NCBI RefSeq assembly: GCF_000378145.1 | Contig: NZ_KB899288.1 | Coordinates: 1-64,000 of the forward strand | DNA: 64,000 bases | Direction of reading: 5' to 3' | Source: Saccharibacillus kuerlensis DSM 22868 | GTDB taxonomy: Bacteria; Bacillota; Bacilli; Paenibacillales; Paenibacillaceae | In this document: positions 54,237 to 62,408 of the stretch, one piece after another | How positions within the stretch are numbered: position 1 is the stretch's first letter | Layout of the letters: the number at the start of each line of letters is the position of its first letter | Notes under the pieces: model-generated | Database searches by the model: none | Told to the model about the DNA's origin: nothing | What the model saw: only the letters and a program-made list of their open reading frames with translations | Position numbers and translations under genes: made by a program

Positions 54237-55205
54237 GTGAAGCTTGGAGTATTTATGGTATTGTTCAACGAGCGCGGCTTCGAAGAGTCGCTCGACTATG
54301 TGGCGGAAAAAGGTCTTAAGGCGGTAGAGATCGCGACGGGCGGTCATCCGGGCAATGTACACTGCAATCCGGAAGAGCTGCTCGCCGACAAGTCGAAGCT
54401 GGAAGCATTTAAGAAAGCGGTGGACTCGCGCGGTCTGATCATCAGTGCGCTGAGCTGTCACGGCAATCCGCTCCACCCGCAAAAAGCGCTCGCACAGGCC
54501 GATCATGACGTTTTCCAACGTACGATCGAACTGGCGCAGCGGCTGGAAGTGCCGGTCGTCAATACCTTTTCCGGCTGCCCGGGGGACCATGAAGATGCAA
54601 AATACCCCAATTGGCCTGTCGCACCTTGGCCTAACGATTATCAAGATATCCTGAAGTGGCAGTGGGAAAACAAAGTGATTCCTTACTGGAAAGAAGCCGG
54701 GAAATTCGCTGAAGATCACGGCGTCAAGATCGGAATCGAACTGCATGGAGGATTTTCGGCGCACACGCCGGCAACGCTGTTGAGGCTGCGAGAAGCAACC
54801 TGTGAAGCTGTCGGCGCCAACCTCGACCCGAGCCATATGTGGTGGCAGGGTATCGATCCGGTACAGGCCGTTCGTATTCTCGGACGTGCCGGAGCTATCC
54901 ATCATTTCCATGCCAAAGATATTACGATTGACCAGAACAATGTAAATATGCACGGTCTGACGGATATGCAGTCTTACACACTTATGCAGGATCGGGCTTG
55001 GAACTTCCGCAGCGTAGGTTATGGTCACGATATGAAAGTCTGGTCCGACATCATCAGCGAACTGCGTTTGCAGGATTATGATTACGTCGTCAGCATTGAA
55101 CATGAAGACGGACTGATGTCCGTCGACGAAGGATTCAGCAAAGCCGTACGCAATCTCCAGCAGATCATTATTGAAGAGCCTGCAGGAGAAATGTGGTGGG
55201 TATAA
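54237..55205 (+). CDS. Sugar phosphate isomerase/epimerase family protein (TIM barrel), 322 residues
   Basis: TIM-barrel protein: KLGVFMVLFNERGFEESLDY, then VEIATGGHPGNVHCNPEELL, GIELHGGFSAHTPATLL, ANLDPSHMWWQGIDPV, IHHFHAKDI and VSIEHEDGLMSVDEGF, which carry the metal-ligand Glu, Asp, His and Glu of the AP endonuclease 2 fold. The GTG start is backed by TAAGGAGGTT 6-7 bases upstream. It is longer than the isomerase at 52223 and belongs to a separate subfamily. Confidence 0.93.
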   Translation: MKLGVFMVLFNERGFEESLDYVAEKGLKAVEIATGGHPGNVHCNPEELLADKSKLEAFKKAVDSRGLIISALSCHGNPLHPQKALAQADHDVFQRTIELAQRLEVPVVNTFSGCPGDHEDAKYPNWPVAPWPNDYQDILKWQWENKVIPYWKEAGKFAEDHGVKIGIELHGGFSAHTPATLLRLREATCEAVGANLDPSHMWWQGIDPVQAVRILGRAGAIHHFHAKDITIDQNNVNMHGLTDMQSYTLMQDRAWNFRSVGYGHDMKVWSDIISELRLQDYDYVVSIEHEDGLMSVDEGFSKAVRNLQQIIIEEPAGEMWWV

Positions 55206-55277
55206 GATAAATCGGGAGTATCACATTACATCGTAGAATCTACACCAATCCAGTCATAATTAAGGGGATACTGACAA

Positions 55278-56009
55278 ATGATCAACGTAACCATTTGGAA
55301 CGAATTCGTACACGAACGCAGAGATGAAGACGTTAAAGCCGTATATCCGGACGGCATTCACAAGCAGCTCGAACGCGCATTGACGCCGGAAGGATTCGCA
55401 ATCCGCACCTGCACGCTTGAAGAAGATGATCACGGTTTGACAAGAGAAGTACTCGATTCGACCGACGTGATGATCTGGTGGGGCCATATGGCGCATGAAC
55501 TGGTCGACGATTCGATTGCCGAAGCGGTTGCACAGCGTGTACGCGAAGGCATGGGCCTGATCGTGCTGCACTCCGGTCACTTTTCCAAGCCGTTCAAAAA
55601 GCTGATGGGTACGGGCTGCGACCTCAAGTGGCGCGAAGCCGGCGAACAGGAAATCCTGTGGGCCGTGAATCCGTCCCATCCGATTGCGGAAGGTATCGGC
55701 GAAAATATTATTCTGGAGCACGAGGAAATGTACGGCGAATTCTTTGACATTCCGACTCCTGACGAGATTATCTTCATCAGCAACTTCTCAGGCGGCGAAG
55801 TGTTCCGCAGCGGCTGCACGTTCAGCCGCGGTTCGGGTAAGATTTTCTACTTCCGTCCGGGTCATGAAACTTATCCGACTTACTACAACCAGGACGTGAT
55901 CCGCGTTATTGCGAACTCCGTTCGTTGGGCACATCCGGCTGCAACAGCGAAGCCGGTCTACGGCAACACTCAACCGATTCGTTCGTTGAATACTCGGGAA
56001 TTAGTGTAA
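55278..56009 (+). CDS. ThuA domain protein (trehalose utilisation type)
   Basis: A 243-residue class I glutamine amidotransferase-like fold protein of the ThuA family: INVTIWNEFVHERRDEDVKA, VMIWWGHMAHELV, MGLIVLHSGHFSKPFKKLMG, GEVFRSGCTFSRGSGKIFYF and RPGHETYPTYYNQDVIRVIA. ThuA acts with the oxidoreductase ThuB in trehalose and related sugar catabolism in rhizobia through keto-sugars. Its place behind two Gfo/Idh genes supports that theme. AAGGGG lies about 10 bases before the ATG. Confidence 0.93.
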   Translation: MINVTIWNEFVHERRDEDVKAVYPDGIHKQLERALTPEGFAIRTCTLEEDDHGLTREVLDSTDVMIWWGHMAHELVDDSIAEAVAQRVREGMGLIVLHSGHFSKPFKKLMGTGCDLKWREAGEQEILWAVNPSHPIAEGIGENIILEHEEMYGEFFDIPTPDEIIFISNFSGGEVFRSGCTFSRGSGKIFYFRPGHETYPTYYNQDVIRVIANSVRWAHPAATAKPVYGNTQPIRSLNTRELV

Positions 56010-56075
56010 CAAAAGCCTCTGCAGGCGTGTAGGAATACGGAAACGTTGATTGCAAGTTTTGGCAGTATGCCGTCG

Positions 56076-56114
56076 AAAAGTCGCTTTTTCGCTCTGAGCG
56101 AAGAAGCGGCTTTT
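56076..56114 (+). terminator. Terminator after the ThuA gene
   Basis: AAAGTCGCTTTTTCGCT pairs with AGCGAAGAAGCGGCTTTT across CTG. Confidence 0.75.
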
Positions 56115-56252
56115 ACTTATATTAAGATGAAGAAAAAGCTGAAAAATGTGAGAGTCCGCTTTCTCTTTGGTTGGCGGAATATCGGATTTAGGGTAAAATG
56201 GGTGCATTACCGGTTAATGACCATATAGGAAGCAAAGAAAGGGGGGATGGCG

Positions 56253-56936
56253 ATGGAGGTGAAATTCGGCAGCGCACCGGTTCCGGAACGTATTATTCAG
56301 GAGTGTCTGCACAGATCGGAAGGTTACGATTTGGAAGGATTTTTGCTCGGTCAAGGTGCCATCCCGGCGACGATCATGTTTGTCGGCGAAGCACCGGGCG
56401 CTACGGAGATCGTGGAAGGGCGTCCTTTTACCGGGCAGGCGGGCAAGGTATTAGAAGGATATTTGGACAAGCTGGGGTTGACGCGTCAGGACATCTATAT
56501 ATCGAGTGCTGTGCGCAGCCGTCCGTTCAAAGACAAAGTGGTTTCGGGCACATCGTCCGGGACGGTGCAGCGAATCAGTCGTTCGAACCGCACCCCTACG
56601 AAAAATGAGGTAAGGGCGCACGCAGCCATTCTGGATGCAGAGATCGAATATGTTGACCCTCAGATTATCGTGCCTCTTGGGAATATCGGACTCCATCGTT
56701 TGATCGGCAGTCATGAGACTATCTCTTCACTGCATGGAAAAGTTATTGAAGGTCCGATCCAGCGCTTGAAAGATCCGGAAGATCCTCAATCCAGTTATAT
56801 ATTTGGAGAACGCTCATATTCTATTTTTCCGCTGTACCATCCTGCGGCCGTTATTTACAATCGTTCATTGGAACAAGTGATTGACCGCGATCTTACAGCG
56901 CTTAAGGACTTTTTGACAGCAAAAAATAATTTGTAA
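56253..56936 (+). CDS. Uracil-DNA glycosylase superfamily protein
   Basis: A 227-residue protein of the family 4/5-type glycosylase fold, removing uracil or related damaged bases. The active-site motif is GEAPGATEIVEGRPFTGQAG and the C-terminal histidine motif is FPLYHPAAVIYN. The N-terminal iron-sulfur cysteines of family 4 are absent, so this is the cysteine-free subtype common in Bacillales. ATG 56253 gives a 6-base gap from AAAGGGGGG; ATG 56247 would abut it. Confidence 0.9.
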   Translation: MEVKFGSAPVPERIIQECLHRSEGYDLEGFLLGQGAIPATIMFVGEAPGATEIVEGRPFTGQAGKVLEGYLDKLGLTRQDIYISSAVRSRPFKDKVVSGTSSGTVQRISRSNRTPTKNEVRAHAAILDAEIEYVDPQIIVPLGNIGLHRLIGSHETISSLHGKVIEGPIQRLKDPEDPQSSYIFGERSYSIFPLYHPAAVIYNRSLEQVIDRDLTALKDFLTAKNNL

Positions 56937-57031
56937 AAGCATTTTCTTTTTCTTGGAAATATGTTAATATGAAATAAACTAACAAATCGTAAGTTTCTCT
57001 TCAGAGGGAATCTTCTAAGAGGTGATCATCT

Positions 57032-57361
57032 ATGATAGAACAAAAAAGTGAAATCTCCATGCAGCTTTGTCCACGTTTTGAGAGCGCATTTTCATTTCTG
57101 GGCAAGCGCTGGAACGGTCTGATTATTCAGACGCTGATGAGTGGTCCGAAACGCTTTAAGGATATTTCCAACCAAATTCCGATGATGAGCGATAAAATGC
57201 TCTCCGAGCGAATGAAAGATCTGGAAAGCGAAGGTATTCTGGTACGTCACGTTTATCCGGAGACTCCGGTGCGTATTGAATACGAATTGACTGAAAAAGG
57301 CCGTGCACTCAAGCCGGTCATGGAACAAATTCAGATGTGGGCGGAATCTTGGGTCAATTGA
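57032..57361 (+). CDS. HxlR family winged-helix regulator
   Basis: A 109-residue winged-helix regulator: LCPRFESAFSFLGKRWNGLI with the Cys near residue 13, recognition helix in MSDKMLSERMKDLESEGILV, wing RHVYPETPVRIEYELTEKGR. HxlR proteins of this shape (YodB, CatR) sense electrophiles or formaldehyde through the N-terminal Cys. AGAGGTGATC precedes the ATG. Target unknown; the next gene downstream is not obviously related. Confidence 0.95.
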   Translation: MIEQKSEISMQLCPRFESAFSFLGKRWNGLIIQTLMSGPKRFKDISNQIPMMSDKMLSERMKDLESEGILVRHVYPETPVRIEYELTEKGRALKPVMEQIQMWAESWVN

Positions 57362-57377
57362 GTCCCGGATCTGCGGG

Positions 57378-57408
57378 AACCCCTTTGCTGGCAAAGGGGT
57401 TCTTTTTT
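57378..57408 (+). terminator. Terminator after the HxlR gene
   Basis: AACCCCTTTG pairs with CAAAGGGGTT across CTGG, followed by CTTTTTT. Confidence 0.93.
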
Positions 57409-57532
57409 GATGAGATATACATTTGAGAAAGAGCATTCAATTTTGTTACAATAAAAAAGATGAAGTTCAAAGAAGCGCATCTGCCCAAGGTCGGAGAACC
57501 GGCCAAGCGGGAAGAGGAAGGGAACGGGACCC

Positions 57533-58291
57533 ATGCAGATAAAATTCAAGCTGCCCGATCAGCGCATTCTGTTGTTTCTGCTTGCCGTGCTGCTTGTAGC
57601 AGCTGTAGCCTTTTCGGCAGCCGTATTGTTTCGCCAGCCGACTCCGGATTCGGCAGCTGAAGAAGCAATAAACAGCAGCGAGAATTTCAGACTGGTCGTT
57701 GACGGCGGAATCTATATGCCAAACGAGAATCGCTCGCTTGTCAGCACTTACCGGCCGGAAGATACAATTCGCGATGCACTGGAACGCAGCGGCATCGTAA
57801 AATTCGACAATGAAGGTAGGATTGCTTCAGTCGATGATGCGGAAGTACATTCGGAGCTGAAATGGGCAGTCAAACAGAACGGCAAAACGCTGCCTGAGAG
57901 TGGGTTCAGCACCCGGGTTCAGCCCGGCGACGAAATCTTATTGTATATTGAAGCTCCTGGCAATGACGGAGAGCCCGTCAATACGCTGTTAATTAGCGGC
58001 GGAGAGTTGAATTCTACTCTGAGCGGCTCTTACGCCCATCCTTTTACAGAAGGAACGACGGTTTTGAATGTGCTCAAAGCCAGCGGACTTGTGACCATGT
58101 CGGAGAACGATCGTACGATACGCCTTGTCAAAGCCAGCCCGGATCTCCCTAAAGGATACATGACCAAGCCGCGCGAACGCTGGGTAGTCAAAGTCAATGG
58201 GAAAGAGCTTAAGCAGCAGGGTGGACTCGATATGCTGCTTCAGCCGGGCGATTATGTGGAGCTTACATTGGAAAGATTCCGAAACGAATAA
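57533..58291 (+). CDS. Membrane-anchored protein with two DUF4430-like domains
   Basis: A 252-residue protein with one N-terminal membrane segment (LLFLLAVLLVAAVAFSAAVL) and an extracellular part. Two similar beta-rich units follow (YRPEDTIRDALERSGIVKFD...LKWAVKQNGKTLP...RVQPGDEILLYIE, and FTEGTTVLNVLKASGLVTMS...RWVVKVNGKELK...LQPGDYVELTLE), a duplication of a DUF4430/transcobalamin-like module. This module in other proteins binds corrinoids, but no such evidence is present. GGAAGGG lies a little far upstream. Function unknown. Confidence 0.8.
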   Translation: MQIKFKLPDQRILLFLLAVLLVAAVAFSAAVLFRQPTPDSAAEEAINSSENFRLVVDGGIYMPNENRSLVSTYRPEDTIRDALERSGIVKFDNEGRIASVDDAEVHSELKWAVKQNGKTLPESGFSTRVQPGDEILLYIEAPGNDGEPVNTLLISGGELNSTLSGSYAHPFTEGTTVLNVLKASGLVTMSENDRTIRLVKASPDLPKGYMTKPRERWVVKVNGKELKQQGGLDMLLQPGDYVELTLERFRNE

Positions 58292-58308
58292 AAATATCCA
58301 ATACGTCA

Positions 58309-58336
58309 ATATGCCGGATCATCAGATCCGGCATAT
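58309..58336. terminator. Hairpin between the DUF4430 gene and fnr
   Basis: ATATGCCGGATC pairs with GATCCGGCATAT. It overlaps the last codons of fnr on the opposite strand and lacks a long T-run; a weak convergent terminator is likely. Confidence 0.55.
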
Positions 58337-59038
58337 TTCGTTTGGACACCATTCACAGTGACAAACGTCCCGCAGCATGGATAAATCCGTAATGACAATC
58401 ATACCGTTCTCATACTCGACTGCGCCTTTTTTTCGCAGATCACTGAGCATTCGATTTACACTTTCACGGGTAGCCCCAATCATATTCGATAAATCGGTAT
58501 GCGTAATTTTTTTGTTGATCAGAATCGACTCGCCCTGCTTCTCGCCATACGTATTTCCCAATCGAATCAAAGTTGAGCAGAGAGCCCCAGGCTTGCCGTA
58601 CATCATTAAGTCACGGATCTTGGTCTGAGTCAAACGATGATGAATACCCATCCATTTCATAAAGTCCATCGCGAAATCGCAATGCTGGCAGATCAATACT
58701 TCAAGATCTTTGTTCTCGATGATGCCGATTTCTGTATCTTCAATCACTTCTGCGGTGAAGCTGTGCTTGCTGCTGAAAAAAGGATCTGCCTGACCCACCA
58801 TATCGTCGAATTGATACATATACAAAATAAGCTCTTTGCCTTCATCCGTCGACTTGGTTAGTTTGACCCGGCCGTGCTTGATATAATAAAGTTTGTCGGC
58901 AAGATCTCCTTCCCAAAACAGATGCGATCCTTCCGAGATATGACGGTTCTTCATGACAGCTTCCAGACGTTTCATATTCGAATCCGAAAAACATCCTGTA
59001 TTTCCTCGATAATCAGTGGCATGGTGGTAAAGGCTCAT
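58322..59038 (-). CDS. fnr: Fnr-type oxygen-responsive regulator
   Basis: A 238-residue Crp/Fnr family regulator with a cyclic-nucleotide-type fold (about 15-140), and winged helix ITHTDLSNMIGATRESVNRM with the E-x-V-N-R recognition motif as in Bacillus Fnr. The extreme C-terminus carries C-H-C-E-W-C-P-N-E-I-C, the same position as the [4Fe-4S] Cys cluster of B. subtilis Fnr, so it should be an anaerobic activator. ATG 59038 is chosen for AAAGGAG about 9 bases upstream. Fnr boxes lie in its own upstream region (59165-59180) and before adhE and pflB, its likely targets. Confidence 0.95.
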   Translation of the reverse strand: MSLYHHATDYRGNTGCFSDSNMKRLEAVMKNRHISEGSHLFWEGDLADKLYYIKHGRVKLTKSTDEGKELILYMYQFDDMVGQADPFFSSKHSFTAEVIEDTEIGIIENKDLEVLICQHCDFAMDFMKWMGIHHRLTQTKIRDLMMYGKPGALCSTLIRLGNTYGEKQGESILINKKITHTDLSNMIGATRESVNRMLSDLRKKGAVEYENGMIVITDLSMLRDVCHCEWCPNEICRI

Positions 59039-59164
59039 TTTTAACATCTCCTTTGCACAAATACACACTTCAACTTTGGATAAGCGAATTTTAATTTCAT
59101 TGCAGCTAAAATTTTAAGTTCTCATATTGTCTTCATCAAAAAGTAGTGACAGAAAAGCAAACAT

Positions 59165-59180
59165 TGTGACTTTTTTCACT
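59165..59180. promoter_or_regulatory. Fnr box in the fnr-adhE gap
   Basis: TGTGA-CTTTTT-TCACT matches the Bacillus Fnr box TGTGA-N6-TCACA/T. It lies 127 bases before the fnr start and may serve autoregulation; it is also upstream of the adhE box. Confidence 0.85.
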
Positions 59181-59331
59181 TTATATCTTAATCATGAAGG
59201 GTAAGGTGGATTTTGTCAATTCTTATTATGTAAATTTTAGAATAAATTTTTGGTTTTAAATGAAGTTAAAATGCTTTGGCTTCAATGTTAGAATCAATGC
59301 TAGAAATAGAATAAAAAGATAATAAATATAT

Positions 59332-59347
59332 TGTGATTTTTTTCACA
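59332..59347 (+). promoter_or_regulatory. Fnr box of adhE
   Basis: TGTGA-N6-TCACA (N6 all T) is a perfect palindrome centred at 59339.5. An extended -10, TGCTAACAT (TAACAT 59369-59374), predicts a start near 59381, placing the box centre at -41.5, the class II activator position. Confidence 0.92.
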
Positions 59348-59422
59348 TTAAGAACCTGAAAGCTGTGCTAACATCAGTGGCGTAGAGAAAACAACGCAAA
59401 CATCTTGAGGAGGATGAGGGAA

Positions 59423-62038
59423 ATGGCAGTTAAAAACGAGGCCGCCCGTACTGTGGAAGCAACCGCTGAACAAGAAATTCAAAAGCTGATCGACAAAGCG
59501 AAAAAAGCGCAGGAAGCTTTCATGCAAATGGATCAACAGCAAATTGATACCGTCGTGCAAGGGATGGCTCTGGCCGGTTTGGACAAGCATATGTATCTCG
59601 CCAAGATCGCAATTGAAGAAACCAAACGCGGGGTATACGAAGACAAGATCACGAAAAATCTCTTCGCTACGGAGTACATTTATCACAGCATCAAGAACGA
59701 TAAAACGGTAGGTGTTATTGAAGACAATGAGTATGATAGCTTTCAAAAGATTGCGGAGCCGGTCGGCATCATAATGGGGATCACACCGGTAACAAATCCG
59801 ACTTCCACAACGATGTTTAAAGCGCTGATTTCGATCAAGACACGCAACCCAATTATATTCGGTTTTCACCCTTCTGCTCAATACTGCAGCTCGGAAGCCG
59901 CAAAAATTCTGCATGAAGCGGCTGTCAAAGCCGGTGCTCCTGAAGGATGCATTCAGTGGATCGACAAACCGTCGATGGATAAGACGAATGCTCTAATGAA
60001 CCATAATGATGTAGCGCTCATTCTGGCTACTGGCGGCGGTGCCATGGTCCGTGCAGCTTACAGCTGCGGCAAGCCGGCATTGGGTGTAGGACCGGGCAAT
60101 GTACCCGCTTTTATTGAGAAAACGGCAGACATCGACCAAGCCGTCACCGACCTGATCCTGTCCAAGTCGTTCGATAACGGCATGATCTGCGCATCCGAAC
60201 AGGCAGTAATCATTGAAGAACCGATCTATGATCAAGTCAAAAAGAAAATGACAGCCAACGGCTGCTACTTCTTAAGCAAAGAAGAAATCGCCAAACTGAC
60301 TCCAAGCGCAATGAATGTGAATAAATGTGCGGTCAACCCGGCTATCGTAGGTCAATCGGCCTTTAAAATTGCGGAAATAGCAGGCATTTCGGTACCCGCT
60401 GCAACAAAGATTCTAGTAGCCGAAATTGAGGGCGTAGGTACGAAGTTTCCGCTGTCTGCCGAAAAGCTGAGTCCGGTTCTGGCCTGCTATAAAGTCAAAA
60501 CGGCGGATGAAGGGATTGCCCGTGCTGCAGAAGTCGTGGAGTTCGGAGGCATGGGCCACTCTTCGGCGATCCACTCGAACGACGATGCCGTCATTCAACG
60601 CTTTGCGAACCGTCTGCAAACCGGCCGGATCATCGTCAATTCGCCTTCGACGCACGGGGCGATCGGCGACATCTACAACACGAACCTGCCTTCGCTGACG
60701 CTGGGCTGCGGATCTTACGGACGCAACTCGACATCATCTAACGTAACCGCAGTGAATCTGATCAACGTAAAAAGGGTGGCGCGTCGTACCGTGAATATGC
60801 AGTGGTTCAAAGTTCCGGACAAGATCTACTTTGAGAAAAATTCAACTCAGTATCTTGCCAAAATGCAGGACATCACCCGTGTCGCAATCATTACCGATCC
60901 GATGATGGTGCAGCTGGGTTATGTGGACAGAGTGCAGCACTACCTGCGTCAACGTCAAACGCCGGTTGCGATTGAAGTGTTCTCCGAAGTTGAGCCGGAT
61001 CCGTCTACAACGACTGTTGAACGCGGACGCGCCATGATGGATCGCTTCCAGCCGGACTGCATTATCGCTCTAGGCGGCGGTTCACCGATGGATGCTGCGA
61101 AAGGGATGTGGCTCTTCTATGAATATCCGGATACAGACTTCAACAACCTCAAACAAAAATTTATGGATATTCGCAAACGGATCTACAAATATCCTCGTCT
61201 GGGCAGAAAAGCAAAATTTGTCGCGATTCCGACGACTTCGGGTACAGGATCGGAAGTTACTTCGTTCGCGGTTATCACGGACAAGGAAAACGGCAACACC
61301 AAATATCCGCTGGCCGATTATGAATTGACGCCGGACGTGGCGATCATCGATCCGGAATTTGTCTACTCGCTGCCTAAAGCAGCCGTTGCCGATACGGGTA
61401 TGGATGTCCTGACTCATGCAATCGAAGCTTATGTATCGGTTATGGCGAGCGACTATACGGACGGCCTTGCGATCAAAGCGATTCAGTTGGTATTTGCCAA
61501 CCTGGAAAAATCGGCTTTGACCGGAGATAAATTGGCCCGTGAAAAAATGCACAACGCTTCGACACTCGCTGGTATGGCCTTTGCTAACGCATTCTTGGGC
61601 ATCAACCACAGTCTTGCGCACAAATGGGGCGGGGAATACCATACCGCTCACGGACGTACCAATGCTATCCTGATGCCGCACGTTATTCGTTATAATGCAA
61701 AAAAACCGACCAAATTCGCTTCGTTCCCGAAATATACGCACTTTGTGGCCGATGAACGCTATGCCGAAATCGCCCGCATCTTGGGACTGCCGGCTAGAAC
61801 GACGGAAGAAGGCGTGAAGAGTTTGATCAAAGCGATCCGTGAAATGAACGAAAAGTTGGGCATTCCGGCTTCGTTCCAGGAACTTGGTTTCGACGCCAAG
61901 CAGTTCGAATTGCGCGTCGATTACCTGGCTGACCGCGCATTCGAAGATCAGTGCACAACGGCCAATCCCAAGCTGCCGCTGGTAAGTGAACTGGCCGACG
62001 TTTACCGTGACGCTTTCTACGGCAGCTTCGAAGAATAA
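59423..62038 (+). CDS. adhE: Bifunctional acetaldehyde-CoA/alcohol dehydrogenase
   Basis: Reduces acetyl-CoA to ethanol in two NADH-using steps, for fermentation. The 871 residues match AdhE length. The N-terminal aldehyde dehydrogenase half has [20 protein letters not shown] and a catalytic Cys in [15 protein letters not shown]. The C-terminal iron-type alcohol dehydrogenase half has [30 protein letters not shown] and metal-binding His in [20 protein letters not shown]. AdhE forms cytoplasmic spirosomes. ATG 59423 follows a GAGGAGG site; expression should be Fnr-activated through the box at 59332. Confidence 0.98.
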   Translation: MAVKNEAARTVEATAEQEIQKLIDKAKKAQEAFMQMDQQQIDTVVQGMALAGLDKHMYLAKIAIEETKRGVYEDKITKNLFATEYIYHSIKNDKTVGVIEDNEYDSFQKIAEPVGIIMGITPVTNPTSTTMFKALISIKTRNPIIFGFHPSAQYCSSEAAKILHEAAVKAGAPEGCIQWIDKPSMDKTNALMNHNDVALILATGGGAMVRAAYSCGKPALGVGPGNVPAFIEKTADIDQAVTDLILSKSFDNGMICASEQAVIIEEPIYDQVKKKMTANGCYFLSKEEIAKLTPSAMNVNKCAVNPAIVGQSAFKIAEIAGISVPAATKILVAEIEGVGTKFPLSAEKLSPVLACYKVKTADEGIARAAEVVEFGGMGHSSAIHSNDDAVIQRFANRLQTGRIIVNSPSTHGAIGDIYNTNLPSLTLGCGSYGRNSTSSNVTAVNLINVKRVARRTVNMQWFKVPDKIYFEKNSTQYLAKMQDITRVAIITDPMMVQLGYVDRVQHYLRQRQTPVAIEVFSEVEPDPSTTTVERGRAMMDRFQPDCIIALGGGSPMDAAKGMWLFYEYPDTDFNNLKQKFMDIRKRIYKYPRLGRKAKFVAIPTTSGTGSEVTSFAVITDKENGNTKYPLADYELTPDVAIIDPEFVYSLPKAAVADTGMDVLTHAIEAYVSVMASDYTDGLAIKAIQLVFANLEKSALTGDKLAREKMHNASTLAGMAFANAFLGINHSLAHKWGGEYHTAHGRTNAILMPHVIRYNAKKPTKFASFPKYTHFVADERYAEIARILGLPARTTEEGVKSLIKAIREMNEKLGIPASFQELGFDAKQFELRVDYLADRAFEDQCTTANPKLPLVSELADVYRDAFYGSFEE

Positions 62039-62114
62039 GCTTAATCCGGCCGACGGGCCTGTCAGGGTTCCCCTCAAAAAGAGTCCAATTGAACTCACCT
62101 TTCACTTTTTTATG

Positions 62115-62149
62115 GCGATGCTCTCACTTCAGTGGGAGTATCGCTTTTT
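62115..62149 (+). terminator. Terminator after adhE
   Basis: GCGATGCTCTCAC pairs with GTGGGAGTATCGC and runs into TTTTT. Confidence 0.85.
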
Positions 62150-62182
62150 AAAGTGATAAAGGTCATAAAAAAGAGCAGCTAT

Positions 62183-62198
62183 TGTGAGAAATCTCACA
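62183..62198 (+). promoter_or_regulatory. Fnr box 1 of pflB
   Basis: TGTGA-GAAATC-TCACA is centred at 62190.5. CATAAT (62220-62225) as -10 predicts a start near 62232, again placing the box at -41.5. The gap 62039-62408 otherwise holds the adhE terminator and box 2. Confidence 0.9.
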
Positions 62199-62295
62199 TC
62201 ATGTTGAAGGTAGGAAAGGCATAATAAAGACATGAAAGGTCCCCAGATGCATCCAGAGACATGTTTCACAAAAAGCAGCTAAATCTCTTGATAAA

Positions 62296-62311
62296 TGTGA
62301 TTATTTTCACT
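62296..62311 (+). promoter_or_regulatory. Fnr box 2 of pflB, downstream of the predicted start
   Basis: TGTGA-TTATTT-TCACT lies 98 bases before the pflB ATG and about 70 bases downstream of the promoter predicted from box 1. No good -10 is found 35 bases downstream of it. It may serve a second promoter or modulate the first. Confidence 0.8.
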
Positions 62312-62408
62312 TTAAACTTTGCAGTTGACAGCTTGGGGCCTACAGCGGAACGCGGAACACCTCTTTACAGCCGTGATTTCCGTAAAACATACAAATGGAG
62401 GTAATCAT

